64,000 bases of DNA from Diplosphaera chodatii (taxonomy: Eukaryota; Chlorophyta; Trebouxiophyceae; Prasiolales; Stichococcaceae): contig JAALGY010000063.1 of NCBI GenBank assembly GCA_032358165.1, positions 372,001 through 436,000 on the forward strand, read 5' to 3'. A program made the position numbers and the translations under genes. Position 1 is the first letter of the stretch, and the number at the start of each line of letters is the position of its first letter. The notes under the pieces were generated by a model. The model had not been told where the DNA came from. It searched no databases and was given only the letters and a program-made list of their open reading frames with translations. This document shows positions 1 to 12,472 of this stretch, piece after piece.

Positions 1-843
1 CCAGCGGGGAGGGTGGATGCTGTGGCGCCACCAGCGGGTGCCAAGCCGGAGATCCGACACCAGTTTCGTGCCCCGGAGAAGCACCCGCTGCCGCTCATCC
101 CCCTTGCCTTTGCCGGCCTCCAGGTGCAGTGGTTGTCCCCAGGAATGCATGCAGTAGCCGCAGGCTTGGCGATGGTGCAGCACATATGACAAGTACATGG
201 CCACTGCATTGGATGGTGGACCTGCACAGCAACCAGTTGGCAAGGAATCAGGGTCCAGGGCGTCCCAGCGCCAATATGGTGGGCCTTGCACAGCTTGGGT
301 GCGACCGTCGCTGCCCGTCCGCCCACAGGTGGCGCTGTTCCTCGGGCTGGTGTGGGCGCTGCTCTCACGCCAGGGGCTGGGCGTCCGCCTTCGGGGCCTG
401 CCCAACACCGCGGGAGGCGCCCTCGCCGGTGCGCGGCTGTGCAACACTCACTGCACGGCGCCCTTTGGAACTGCACCTCCACAAAGCGACACTTGGCAGC
501 CGATACACCTTGAAAACCCGCCCATGTGCTGCCCGTCTTTAGCTCGCCACACCCCAGCGCTTTATGATGTTTGTGTTTGCCAAGGCACTGTACATGTCAG
601 CACCCCACCATGCCATTCGTTATGGTTCATACCTTGTCGGTTTTCCCAGCATCACATATGACATGCTTTGCTGCAGCGCTGGGCTTTCACGGCGGGCTGT
701 TCGGCATCTTGGCGCTGTACCTGCTCTTCTGGGCGCGGCTCAGTCTGCTGCAGCTGATACCGCTGCTGGCAGTCGCAGGCCCCGTGACAGCGGTCTTTGG
801 CTATGCCGTGCTCAGTCACCTAGCCTCCCGCGCGGCCGCCTAG
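1..843 (+). CDS. RPN2: Ribophorin II / SWP1, oligosaccharyltransferase subunit (3' end only)
   Basis: C-terminal part of the OST subunit ribophorin II (SWP1), an ER membrane protein of the complex that N-glycosylates nascent proteins. The 5' part lies outside the window. Visible exons are about 1-123, 329-428 and 677-843, with matching codon phases. Exon 1 carries the family signature KPEIRHQFRAPEKHPLPLIP just before the membrane region. Exon 2 starts VALFLGLVWALLS (first transmembrane helix). Exon 3 encodes two more hydrophobic helices (GGLFGILALYLLFW and the segment ending SHLASRAAA), then TAG at 841-843. The order lumenal tail, RAPEK motif and three C-terminal helices is that of ribophorin II. 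The gene converges on the Rab3GAP gene. Identity rests on motif recall, not a search. Confidence 0.85.
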
Positions 844-1180
844 GGGGCGCCAGCTGGTTATGCGCTTCACCAGCGGGTCTGGGCATGATTCAATATGCTG
901 ACAAACAAGTGGAATGAAATATACTGCGTTAACAGCACACATTGGCTTACGACCGTGACCTTGTTCCAAAGTAGCATGGACGTCGACGCGACACATACAG
1001 GCATGCCAACTGGTGGGCACTCAACACTCAAGGGCAGCACTCACAGTCACAACCAGCTGACACGTCTTCGCGGGGCAACTCATCACATGCCGTCTCTCAG
1101 ACCCTCCACATCGCCTGTGTGGTTTTGTTGTTGCTCTGCACGGGGAACGTGGCTGGAGGTAGTGCATGGTGAGAGGGCGC
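844..1180. other. Intergenic, convergent 3' ends
   Basis: 337 bases between the stops of the ribophorin II gene (+) and the Rab3GAP gene (-). I see no conserved coding segment; it should hold the two 3' UTRs. Confidence 0.5.
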
Positions 1181-4100
1181 CTAGTCCTCTGAAACCACCA
1201 CACTCGCCAGCCGCATGCTGGTGGGCGTCGCCTGCACATAGAAGCGGTGCGCCGGCTGCTCTGCCTGTGAGCGCCGCCCCACAGGAGCCGCCTGGATCAC
1301 GGTGTCCGACTCCAGGCACTCCCCCCAGTCGGCAGCGTAGTCCTCACCGCTGCCGCCGCCACTGCTGCCCTGGACGCCATGCATCAGCCGCGCGATGGCC
1401 GCGCGCTCGGCAGGCGCCGCCACGTCGACGCCCCTGCCATGAGCCGGCGGCCGCTGCAGGGCGGGCTGCTGGTCCCAGGCGCCCTGCCCGGCGGCCGGCG
1501 GCTGCGCTGGCTCCAAGCCCTGCATGGGGCGCAGCAGCTCCTGGGAGCTGGCCCGGGAGGTCGAAGGGGAGCCGGCGGGGGAGCCGGGACCGGAGCCCGG
1601 TGCCAGGCCCGACACCGAGCCTGGGGCCGAGCCCGGCGCGGAGGCCGGGGCGCGCCGCCCAGCCTCGGCGCCGCCTGCCGGGGTGGGCGGGCTGGGCAGC
1701 GGCGGCGCCGACGCCGGCCGCTCCACCGCGGCGCCCTGCGACATCGGCACCGGCAGCTCCGGCAGCGGGATGCCTGGCGCCGGGTGCCGCAGCGGTGAGC
1801 CCGGCTGCCGCTGCTGCTGCTGCGCGGGGGACCCGGCCTGCGCCGCCGACAGCAGGCGGTCCACCAGGTCCGGCTGGCCGGGCAGCCTGCGCAGCAGCGC
1901 CTCGCCTGCGTGCACGGAGCGGAGGGGGTGGTTGCAGTGTGGATTATGAGGTGACGTAAGGCTGTGGGCGTGCAGGGCCCCAATGTGGGTGTCAACTTGC
2001 TGCATGTGGCATGCTCCGCACGACTGCCATGCACGTACCTGCGACCACGATGGCCTCCACGGCCGCCAGGTCGTTCAGCAGCGGCAGCAGCGGCGCCAGG
2101 GCGGCGGCCTCGCGCGCGTGCGCCGCCGCGGCGCTCTGCCGCTGCCGGCCGTCGAAGCCCTCGGCGCCCAGCTCCGCCGCGCCGAGGGCCGCCGCCATGC
2201 GCCGCGCCAGCCTGGATCGGCAGGTGATGTTACAGCCCTGGGTAGAACGCGAGGGGTTTGCGACAGCCACCAGCAGGCACACTGCGGCGTGCATGCAAGG
2301 CCGCTGAGCATGGTCCACGACTGAAAAACGGCGGCAGCGGTGCGGCGCACCCGAGCAGCGCCGCCGCGGCGGTGGGCAGGGCGGCGGCCGGCGCGGCCGC
2401 CAGCGCCGAGGCGGCGGCGGACAGCGCCACGGCCAGCAGCTGCCGCAGCGCAGCGCCGGGCGCCGCCGTCTCCTGCACCCCAGCACCCGCCCGTGGCGCA
2501 CAGGCGTAGAAAGCAGGTCCTGCACCCCTGGATGGCGCCGGGCTGGCATGCTGTGCGCTCCGGCCACATGCAGCCATGTGTCAAGGAGGCAGGGGCGGCA
2601 CCAGGGCGTGCAGGGCGCGCTCCCCCTCCGCCTCCGCGTCCATCAGCGGCGCCTGGCGCGCGGCCGGGGTGGCGGGGGCCGCCGCCCACAGCGCCGCCCA
2701 CGCGTTGCCCTGAGCGCACGTGGGATGCCCCGGGGTGCGTCAGGTGCCCCACCACCGCCCTGGTCTCTTGCACAACAGCGGATGCGATGCCAGGCTGCCT
2801 TGCGGCGCAGCATAGACGATGATGCAGGCGGTGTGGGCGCTGCCGCGCACGGCAGAGCCGGTCGGGACGCGGCGGCGGCCCGGGCGGCGCGCACCGGGTG
2901 GGCCATGCGCGGCGACAGGCGGCCGGGCGGCGGCAGCGGCACCCAGTCCCGCGGCGAGTGCCAGCGCACGAAGTCCGCGAGGCAGGCGCCCGGGTTGGCG
3001 GCCTTGAAGGCGGCCATGTCCGCCGCCAGCGCGGGCGCCGCCAGCCGCGCCCGCACCTCCGCCGCCCCCCCGCCCGCGCCCTCGCCTGCACCCAGACCCC
3101 AGCACTCGGTACTGTGTTGTGCGTCCCCCAAGAAGGCACGGCCTGCATATATCAGGTTGAATCATGTGGTGGCTCACGTCTTGAGACTGAGAACAGTGAC
3201 TCGCAGGCTTCAGCGAGCACAGCACGTGCCGCGCACCGAGGGACGAGAGCGCGGCCTCCACTTCCAGCTGCATGTCCTCCGTCATGGCCTGCGCCTCCTA
3301 CAGCAGCAGCAGCAGCAGGAGCAGCATTTCAAGCGAGCCGTTTGTTGCGAACCAGTGCTGTGTGCGCAACGGACATGGTGCCCACCAGTTGACACAGGCC
3401 CAAGCACGCCGGCCAGCCGCTGTACCTGCAGCTCGGGGACGTTGATGTGGCGAGCAGGGTGGTGGTACAGGCACTCGCCACTCAGCATCGGGCCAGCGAC
3501 GCCCGCGGGCGTCGCATTCGGATCCGTGCGCACGTCCAGCCCCGTGACGGCCGCCGCCTCGGGCTGCTGCTGGTGGCCGTTCGCCTGCTGCGCTGCTGGC
3601 TGGCTGCCCTGGCGGGAGGCCTCTGCGGCCCGGGCCTGCAGCGTGTGGTCCACGCCAGGCAGCGGGCCCCACCCCGGCGGCGCCGCCTCCTCGACGCCGT
3701 CCATCGCCTGCGCGGCGGTCGCGGCCGCGAGCAGCTCCTCCCCCGGGGCGCACAGGCTGGCGACGGTGCTCGGCAGCGCGGTGAGCTTGACGCTGCCAAG
3801 AGAAGCTGCCGACCTGGGGCTGCACAGCGCCTCAGCACTGCTGAAGCCACCCTGCAGCATGACAATACCTTCACTCAACCTTCCTGCGTGCTGTGGCGAG
3901 ATCATGCTGATGCGTCTTCAAGGACGTATGCTTCACAGGCTGATCGTGAAGGGTGCGCAGCTCACCTCAGATGCGCTGCTGTAGTGAGAGTCGTCGGACC
4001 GGGGTGTGGCAGCCGTGGCGGCGGGGTAGTCACCCCTGGGCGTGGCCTGAGCCCCTTCTGCTGCAGCTGCCGCGTCGCTGCCAGCATGCGACAGGCGCCC

Positions 4101-7100
4101 CTCAGGGGTACTGCGAAGGACGAAATGCGAGCTCAGCAGCTGCGCACCCTGCTGTGGGATGGACGGGCATTGCACCCAGGCAGCAATGACAGCATGTCAA
4201 GGTCATTGACTGTTGGTGTGATGCCATTTCCGAGCACCTGAAATGTTCGTGATGGTTATGTACCTGGACCCATTGAGGGTGAGCTCGTCTGCATCCCACC
4301 CGTCCAACGAATCCAGAGCCATAGCGTCAGGAGCATCTGATGACAGGTCAGATGGCAGCTGCCAGCGCTTGGCTGCACAGTGGGGATAGACATACCGCAT
4401 CAGGGATACTGGATGTCAAATAGGATCTGGGCACGAAGAAGCAGGTCCAGGTTCTGGAGTGCACGTGTATCACACTTTGGCAATTGGCGGACTTCCGCAC
4501 TGAGTCATTGGTACTAGGCACACACTCACAGAGGCCGCCGGCTGTGGTGGGGGTGGACGCGCCGCCGTGGCGCGCCGCCGCCCGGCGCGCGATGCACAGC
4601 GCCACCATTTGCAGCTTCTGCTGTAGCAGGCAGGACCCCAGATCCGGCGGCTGTGCCACAGCCTCAGCAGCGCCCGCGCCCCCTGCACATACATCCGCAA
4701 GGTCTGCTGCCGTGCACGCTGTGGTAGGCGTGCACACAGGGCTACGCTTTCCAGTGTGACAGGCTTGGCATCTCCGTTTCCGCCCACTGACGCAAGTGTG
4801 ACATGCCCTGCTCAAAGCCACCTGGCATGCGTGGCAGCGGCGTGAGGGTCTCCCAGTGCGAGAAACGCAGCTCTCGCACAAAACGGCCCCACAGCAATGC
4901 CACCGCGCGCAGGTTGCCGAACACAAGCGCATGCAGTGCCAGCCTGCAGCATCAGAACGATGATTTTGTTTAGTGGGCACATCGGCCATGTCGCTTGCAA
5001 ACTTCCTTGGGACGACAAAGACCCTAGCTGAGCAAGCCAACTCACATAGTGCTGTAGCACAGGGCACAGCCAATGGTGGCTGGCAAAACTGACTGACCGT
5101 GCCAATAATGAGTCCGCAGGCGCAGTGCGTGGGAGGCGGTCGAAAGCCTCTGTGGGTGACATGCCGCCCCGGCCCCCACTGGGCACCGTGTCGGATGCCA
5201 GGGAGCTGCTGCTTTGCTGCTGCTTACGAAGCGTGCCTGCGCCCAGCTCAGTGCATGTGGCTTGACTGGCTCAGCGTATGACTGCCAGGCATGGCATGCC
5301 CGAGTTGGGTGGGCACACGAAGTTGCAAAGCTGCAGCCACACAACGCTGGCACCGTTTGCAGACTGTCCAAGCTGTACCTGTGGCCGGTGAGCTGTGCTG
5401 CCCGCCGGCACCACGGAAGCCGCCGCCAAAGGACGGCGGCAGCGCCATCGCAGCGAACAGGTCGCGCACGACGTCCGTGAGCGCCGTCTCCGGCGGCTCG
5501 CGTGGCACAGCCATCCCGCGCGCCTCCCACCACTCTGCACTCACCAGCTGGCCTGCATGGCCAACATGATGCAGTAAGCGTGCTGCGGTGGAGCTCAGTC
5601 ACGTCAGAGCTGCATATTCAACCAGCATCCGATACTGGAGGCTGCTCTGCAGCGTTTGATGACAGACAACATGTCTAGTTGATCCTGCCGCTGCAGGCTG
5701 GCACCCACAAGCTGCGCACTGATTGATCTGGCGCGGCTCGCGTCCGGCAGGCGCTGCAGCAGGCAGCGCGCCATGTTGGCGAAGCTGCCCTCGGGCGCAC
5801 TGACGCCCAGGCTTGCTTGCGGCTGCTGCTGCTGCTGGCGAGCTGACACTGGCAGTGGCAGTACGAGGTGCTCCCGCTTGCGGTCTGTCGCCTGTCAGCC
5901 ACATATCACACACCTCACATGCTGAGTGTCATGCGCGGCTTGTTTGTTCCGCTGCCTCATTGACTACGCCCTCCTTCAGAGCATGGTGCAAAGGTTTGCA
6001 AACCCCTGATGTACTACCTGCAGCGCAAAGATGCTGCGGGCCGCTTGCTGCTGCGGCGCCAGCACGTGCAGCTGCCACACGTCGGCCGCTGCGGGCCGCC
6101 ACACCTGGGCAGGCTGCTGCAAGGCTGCTGTCGCTGGGACGCTGTGCCAGATTAGGTCCAACTCCAGGCTGCCTGCACATCAAGCGAGAGCCTTCTGGAC
6201 TGGTGCAGAATCCCACACCTGCCTCACGGGCAGCTTCTGTCTGCTGGACTTGCACGTGTCTACCCCATACATCAGCAGCCGCTTGGTTCCACAGGATCCA
6301 TGCCTCCACCCCTCACCAATTGGGTTCAGGTAGGAGGCCCAGGGCTGCCAGGGCGCCCCCGCGTCCCAGTCATCGACCCACACCGTTACGGCGTTGTGCT
6401 CGCTGTCATCGTCACCCTCGCCGCCATGCTCTTCCAGCCGGTACGACCGTCGGACTGACAGCTGGACGCTGTGCGTGGCCGCGCTGGACGCCGCTGCGCT
6501 GCTCTCTGCGAGCACCCGCCTGCAGGCCGCGGCTGCCTGCGGCGCTGAGGCCCCCAACTGCTCAGCAAAGGCCGCCAGCTGCCCTTCCACCTGTTGCCAA
6601 TGGCATGTGAGACTCAGAGTCACAGCTGTTCACAAGTGCCCCCCGTCAGCCTTGGCAGCAAGTGTGTGCAGCACCTCACACACATAGACTGCAGAAGCAA
6701 CATGGGTGAGCGACCTGCAGAAGGCCAGGCGGCTGCTTTGCTGCGCGAATGGCGGGCATGCCGTCCGCCTGGAGGAACACCGAGGCAGGCCCCGCGACTG
6801 CCACGCCCGCCATGGCATCCCGCAGCGCATCGTGCACTGGCACGAAAGCGGGCCACGCCACGTGGCAGTTGCTGAGCGCAATTGCCAGGCCGCTGATCAG
6901 CGTCTGCCCCTCGCTCTGCAGCACACACACCGATGCTGTGTTGCACCTCAAGGATACAACATCGCAACTTTTGAGCCGCCTCCTCAGGTGCGTGTGTCGC
7001 AGGTGAGCCAGCATGACGTCGGTCAACAGGCTAGCATGCTGGGACTGGTGTGCGACAGAGCCCGCTACAGCGACGCCCGCACCGCGGCGGCCAGCACACG

Positions 7101-7875
7101 CCCGGAGTAGCTCTGCGGCACCAGCGTCAGGAAGGCGGCTGTCGCGAACCAGCGCTGCAGTCGATGTGGCTGCTGCTCCGGACCGCCCTCTGCTGCCCAC
7201 CATCGAGCTGCCGCGGCACGAGCTGCGCGAAGATTGTTCGCACTGTTCGCATCGCATGCACCGCACGATGTGGCATGGCACCAGCACTAAAGTTCGATCT
7301 GGGAACGCCTACAGGATCATGGATCATCTCAGCAAAGTGATGCTGCTCACCTGGCTGTGCGCCGTGCGGGCACTGCTGCTGCTCCGGGGTGGGCAGGTGC
7401 AGAGTGAGCGTGTAAGGCTCGCTGCGGAATGGCAGGCGGTGCAGCACGGCTGTCCGCAGGCAGATCAGTCCGCAACCATCCTCAGTTGCATCTGGTGACC
7501 GCTGTCGCACCGCGTCAAGCGATTGTCCTGCGTTTTAACACCACCAGACAGCAGGGTCAGGTGTGAAAACTCCAGCTTCAGCTACAGCGCATGGTGCGGC
7601 ACTAACCTTTCGGCAGCCACGACTGCAGCGCCTTCTCAACGCTCGCGCAGAATCTGCAGTAAGAACCAGCCAGTTCACAACACAGACGCGCCTCAATGGT
7701 GCGTGTGGGCTGCTTGATCCGTCGGACCCAAAATTCATTGTATCATCCCATGGCCATTACGAAGATTGAACCTAGGTCCTGAGAACAGACTGACATCGCG
7801 TATGTGTAGGAAGTACCTTTCCAGCGATGAAGCCACTGTGTGGTCAGTGAACCCATGGAACCGCTCCTCACCCAT
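1181..7875 (-). CDS. RAB3GAP1: Rab3 GTPase-activating protein catalytic subunit (Rab3GAP1-like)
   Basis: Catalytic subunit of Rab3GAP, a Rab regulator and, in animals, the Rab18 exchange factor at the ER. The first exon is 7875-7817 (MGEERFHGFTDHTVASSLE); it joins exon 2 (7653-7607, FCASVEKALQSWLPK) in phase and reproduces the family N-terminus. Downstream landmarks on the minus strand are a segment ending in LQQKLQMVALCIARR (near 4590), DMAAFKAANPGACLADFVRW and HSPRDW (near 3000), LSPRM (near 2910, where the family's catalytic arginine lies) and a tryptophan-rich exon with ALWAAAPATPAARQ (near 2680). The C-terminal exon (about 1925-1181) is low-complexity, rich in Pro, Ser, Gly and Ala, and ends SVVVSED-stop. 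There are more than ten exons; several inner boundaries are approximate. No frameshift was noticed. The plus strand opposite the GC-rich exons has long meaningless open frames. Confidence 0.85.
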
Positions 7876-8172
7876 TTCAACTATAGGGGATGCTGTGGCA
7901 AATGGGTGCACATTGGCCTTGGCGTATCGCCCTTCTGAGCCTTGCGCCTGTTGATCAAGTGTCAGTCATACAAACTTCGTTTGTTTGGGTAGTAACAGGC
8001 GGCAGGCTCAAACGCTGGCAGGCATACAACACCTGCCAACGACATCATCTGGATTAGTCATCGCTGCTGGGGGGCGGACGCTGCTGCCCAAAGTCTGGCC
8101 TGCACAGCTCGTCTTCTAGCACTTCGAAGCAGCTTTCGACGAAGCTGCGTGCTTGACTGCAGCTGCGGCAAC
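7876..8172. promoter_or_regulatory. Rab3GAP upstream region
   Basis: About 300 bases between the 3' end of the F-box gene and the Rab3GAP start, both on the minus strand. It must hold the F-box gene 3' UTR and the Rab3GAP promoter. No defined element was seen. Confidence 0.3.
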
Positions 8173-10540
8173 TCAGGGCGATGCCGCGGGGTCCCAGTCA
8201 ACTCCATCGCCGCTGCTATCTGATAAAGCGCCACCCATTAAGACGTGCGCCATCTGCGCCACGCCACCATCACTGCTGCCGCTGGGGCCGTTGCTGCTTG
8301 AATCTGTGATCCAGCCGCTGCTCGCAGACAGGCCGTCATCGCCATCAGAGCTGCTGCTGTTGCTGTCGAAGCCGGTGTTGTCAGTGTCATCTCCGCTGCT
8401 GTACACGATCCCGCCACCCATGCTACTGTCGGACGTGGTGTCGACCTGCTGCTCGTCCTCCTCTGTGGAGGTGTCGGTGTCGAGGTCCGTGTCGCCCAGG
8501 ATCTCCCACTGATCGTAGTCCGGTGCATAGTTGCCGTATGCCTCTCTGGCCAGCTGCCTCACCTGCAGGCGGCAGCTTTGGTACGCCACATGCCCGTCGA
8601 ACACCTGTGCACAGGGTGGTGCACTGGCAACAGAGCACCTGCCAGCCTCTTGCCCACCTTTCGCCTCAGGCCTTCGTCATCAATGGGATCACTGACGTCA
8701 CGTTGTGTCGTCCGCACATGATTGCCAGAGAACACCATGCCAGATGCTGCGCCAACACCACGCACAGTGCTGGCGGGCTGTGCAGATCGCTGCGCCGTCA
8801 GTGCGGTGGCAGCTGCGTCTGCCATGGGCAACTCTGCCTGAGGAGGTGCAGGGCTCCCGCCAGCCACGCTGCTCGTGGGCATGGTATCACCAGGCTCACA
8901 GGCAAAGCCCAGCAGCTGCTCGTTTCCCCAGAAGATGCAGTCCCTGCGGCAAGTAACAACAGACATTAGCGCATTTATTATCGACATGAGAGGCGCTAAC
9001 CACATGGAAGGGCGTATTGAAACCCTCGACGAGTAGATTCATTGACCCACATCTGCACACAACTAGCCCACTTACTTGACGATGCCACTGCCATCCAGAT
9101 CCAGGGCCCGTTGGTTGAAGCTGACATCACAGTTGGACATGGTGATCCTGGCCGACTTGAGAACGTCTGCATGGCAGCAGGCGAAACGCAAGTGCTGCAG
9201 ATGATACCGGAACACTCACGGAATCCGTGCTGTCAAAGATATGCAGGTGTACGCACCAATGGCCACATTGTTACAGTAGACCGAGCAACCCGTCAAGGAG
9301 GCACTGCCTGCAGTGACAGCAAGATCAATGCCGAGTCGGTGCTTCTGGGCATTGAGTGCAGTGTGCGCATTCAGCAACCAGGTCTCGACAACACGCACCT
9401 GCATTGATGGCAATGGCTGCAATAGGGTGGGGAACTGAGTGTATGCTGCAGTGCCTGAGAACAAGGCGTGCCGAGTCTGCACATACATTCGCAAAGGTCA
9501 TCATGCGATCCAAACCTGCCGACAGCATCATCTGCAATGTGTGGGGACGAGGCAATGAGCTGCCAGGAAGGGTCTGACAGGATTCACCCTTCGACGCCGG
9601 GATCATCAGGCCGCTGCTGCCTGCCAGGTCACAGTTGTCCAGCGAGATGCACGGGCAGTCTGGACCAAAGGCGATGATGCTCCGATTGTCAGAGCCAGCA
9701 AGCGTCCTGACGGTTACGGACTCGATGCATGCCCTGCAGCACAGCATGAGAGCAGTCAGGCTGCATGTAGTCTGAGTACGAGGGCATGATGTCAGATGCC
9801 AGCAGGCAGTCCTGGCTGACAGCTGCAGTGTATATAAGCCCACTCTGCATTGCACAGCACCGCCATGGTACGCCGCGACTGGATGACAACCGATCGGCGC
9901 GGCACCCCACGCAGATTCGGGATCTGCTGCCCGACCAGCTTGAGGGGCCTGTCCACAAGCACGGTCTCCTGTACAAGGCAGCGAAGCATGCCTCATCGCT
10001 GAATGCTATGACAAGGTTACTGTTTACACACTGCAGGCGCAGCGCCAGATGGCTTACATCGTAGAATCCGCTGGGGATGATGAGAGTGTCTCCTGGCCGC
10101 GCTTTCTGGATGGCACTGTTGATTGAGCCTGTGACGTGGCGCGTGAATTCGCCCCCCGCAGCCACCTTCCGCCACTGATGGCAAACTGCAGGATGCCATT
10201 CCAGCTGATGCCAGGGTGTGATGATGTGTGTGTGCCAATGCGCCAGTGCGCATGATGTGTGTGTATGCCAAGTTGTGATTGGCGGGCACATTTCAACAGG
10301 TCAGCGCACTGGTCGCTTCGAGCAGCAGCCTCGATCACCTGCTGCTGCGTTGAAACGATGGGGAAAGCCCAGCTGGTGGAACACGAGCACCAGCACATCA
10401 TGCGGAAGAGCGTCAGCTGTAGCGGAGCTCATGTGTGCGTCGCGCCCGTGGCTTTGCCGCTTGCGAGGCACACTACGCTGGGGCTTTGCAGCTGGTCGCT
10501 TTCCTTCTGAGGCTGTTCTCCTCCGCCGAGTGCCGGTCAT
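8173..10540 (-). CDS. F-box protein with right-handed beta-helix (FBXO11/SHCBP1-like fold)
   Basis: Exon 1 (10540-10339) has a basic N-terminus and the F-box start DALPHDVLVLVFHQLGFPHR. It joins exon 2 (10185-10058) in phase to give VCHQWRKVAAGGEF, completing the F-box. What follows looks like a parallel beta-helix: INSAIQKARPGDTLIIPSGF, ETVLVDRPLKLVGQQIPNLR, SIIAFGPDCPCISLDNCDL, GSASLTGCSVYCNNVAIGA and ITMSNCDVSFNQRALDLDGS. The C-terminal exons are disordered and very acidic (TDLDTDTSTEEDEQQVD, Ser/Asp runs) and end DPAASP-stop at 8173. F-box plus beta-helix suggests an SCF ubiquitin-ligase receptor; the substrate is unknown. An alternative start is the inner Met of MSSATADALPHDV. Eight exons are inferred. 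Confidence 0.7.
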
Positions 10541-10956
10541 GACTTGTGGCCTCGTGTGGCTTGTGTGGCTCGCTTGGCAGATGGCGCATGCAGTCCAGAG
10601 GTGTAATCTGGTCGACGTCCTTTATGAACGGCATGCCAGAGCAGCAGCGCTACACAGCAGCAGCGTCCGCAAGCAATGTCACAGTGCTGAGGGCAGGTGG
10701 AGCACTCTGCAAGTCTGAACCCTGCATCGCTGCATGGCTGCATCCTGGACCGATGACCTGGCATTGTGCAAGCAGCTGCTGCTGCAAAGCAGCATGATCG
10801 GCAGTGAAGACATCACTCCTGCCCTTCTTCCTTGCGCGACTGCATGCACAGCAGACACGTCCTTGTGAGACGACCTACCACTGATAGGCAGAGCATCGAG
10901 GCTGCTGTGGCGATCGTACTCAAGGATGCTCACTCCAGATCGCTGATATCGCATAC
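10541..10956. promoter_or_regulatory. Divergent promoter region
   Basis: 416 bases between the divergent F-box (-) and fibrillin (+) starts. It should hold both promoters and 5' UTRs. I see no TATA box or repeat I would stand behind. Confidence 0.35.
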
Positions 10957-12472
10957 ATGCAGCCCCTACTGGCGAGCAGCTGTGGCACAAATTTGCCAGC
11001 CCTGTACCACCATCGCTCAGTTGATCTTGGTGTATGTCGCAACACACGCAGTAAGTCCGCCCGGGAAATGTTCCAGTGGCCAAGGCAATCGCACCGCACC
11101 AGGCGTGCTGCTGCAGCCGCAGCAGCTGCACAGCAAACTGAGCCCGTCGACCAGATATTCCAGCTGTGCAAAGGATTAGGTGAAACCAACGCTTGAATGA
11201 GCAAGAGTGTGTGAATGCTCAGCTGTCATTCCACACAGCCGCAGCTGTGCATGTGGTGCTATGGGCAAAGCAAACTGCTCACTGCAGTTGTGACGCGCAG
11301 GCGCAGGAGAGCAGCTGGAAGAAACGGAACAACAACGTATCGACGAGTTGATAGAAGATGTAGAGCAGTCACAACCACCTGGCAGCAGGCGACCACTTGA
11401 AAACCCGCTCATATTTGGGAACTATCAGGTGGCATACGTGTCGACGCGCAAAGCACCGCGCCAGGAGGGCCAACGTGGGTCTTTTGGCTTGGTGTGTGCT
11501 TGACCTGCATGGATGACACCGCATGATGTGGCAGTTCCATTGCCACCTCATCGATCACCGGCACTGCAAGTGGTCCGATTCTCACCTGTCGCAGCGGCCG
11601 GCGGCCGTTTCCGAAGCCGCCTTGGCCGGCAGCTGTTCCGGACGACGCAGCTGTGCCAGAGCGTTCTGCGGCCCGACGTTGTCACGAACAAAGTCGGCTT
11701 CCGGCTGCTGGGCCTGCTGACAGGCTATGTGGGCCTGCGGGGCCGCTTTGAGGTTGTGGGAGATGCAGCTGACACCGTCAAGGTGCGGCATGCATGCGCC
11801 TACGACAACCGGAACTGCCACACCCGTACCCCTAGCATGCTCCCAGGCTAGGCTGCCAAGGTTGTTCCCTGTTGCTGCTGTCTGCGACCATACAGCAGAG
11901 GCCACCATATCTTGCTGCAGGTGTTCTTTCAGCGGCCGGTGCTGTGCTTGGGCAGCGAGGTGTGCCTTCGTATAGGGCCAGAGTCCAGCGTGCAATTGAC
12001 GACGACGTACCTGGATGAGCGCATGCGGTTGGGGCGCGGCAGCCGTGGCAGCCGCTTCATTTTTATCCGTGGCGGCTACTCGGATCAAGCTGGTGAGCAT
12101 GCACGTGACACATCATGGGAGGCAGAGGCTACTTTCTGCCATGTGCTGCCTGCACTGGTTGCATCTGATGGTATGCAACACTCCCTGCTCCTGTGCAGCA
12201 TGCCGTGCTGCTGCGCAATCAATGCTCACCTTTGCCCTCCATATGACTCGGTCATGGCCGTCCACGCTGCAGACATGGACCAGGTCGGGCAGCGCAGGAC
12301 GACTGCAACAGGCTGGGCGTTGCTGGCAGCTGCAGTGGTGGGCTTGGTCGCCGGCACGGTGAGGCTGGCGCACGGTGCCTCGCTGGCGTCCAGGGCAGCG
12401 GCGGTGGTGGTCGGCCTCCTGGCCGGTGCCATTGCGACAGTGGTCTGGCGTGGCGGTCAGAACGAGCAGTAG
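10957..12472 (+). CDS. Plastid-lipid-associated protein (PAP/fibrillin) with C-terminal membrane helices
   Basis: Fibrillins are plastid proteins that bind lipids at thylakoids and plastoglobules. Five exons fit in phase: 10957-11179, 11301-11474, 11595-11782, 11921-12092 and 12273-12472, giving about 318 residues. The N-terminus is rich in Ser, Arg and Ala, like a transit peptide. The PAP domain is clear: ENPLIFGNYQVAYVSTRKAP, QPAGGRFRSRLGRQLF (across the exon 2/3 joint), LCQSVLRPDVVTNKVGFRLL and SSVQLTTTYLDERMRLGRGS. After the domain, DQVGQRRTTATGW leads into two hydrophobic helices before the stop, so this member is probably membrane-anchored. I cannot assign the fibrillin subfamily safely; FBN6-like is a guess. 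Donor C|GTGGGT for exon 2 was chosen because only it restores the family sequence. Confidence 0.85.

Noticed and set aside
3301..3325. CAG repeat tract.
   Set aside because: Lies in the polypyrimidine end of a Rab3GAP intron when read on the minus strand (CTG run then TAG acceptor), so not a polyglutamine tract.
2548..3984. Long open frame on the plus strand (478 codons) within the Rab3GAP region.
   Set aside because: Antisense to Rab3GAP exons that match the family; its Arg/Ala/Pro composition is what GC-rich antisense DNA gives.
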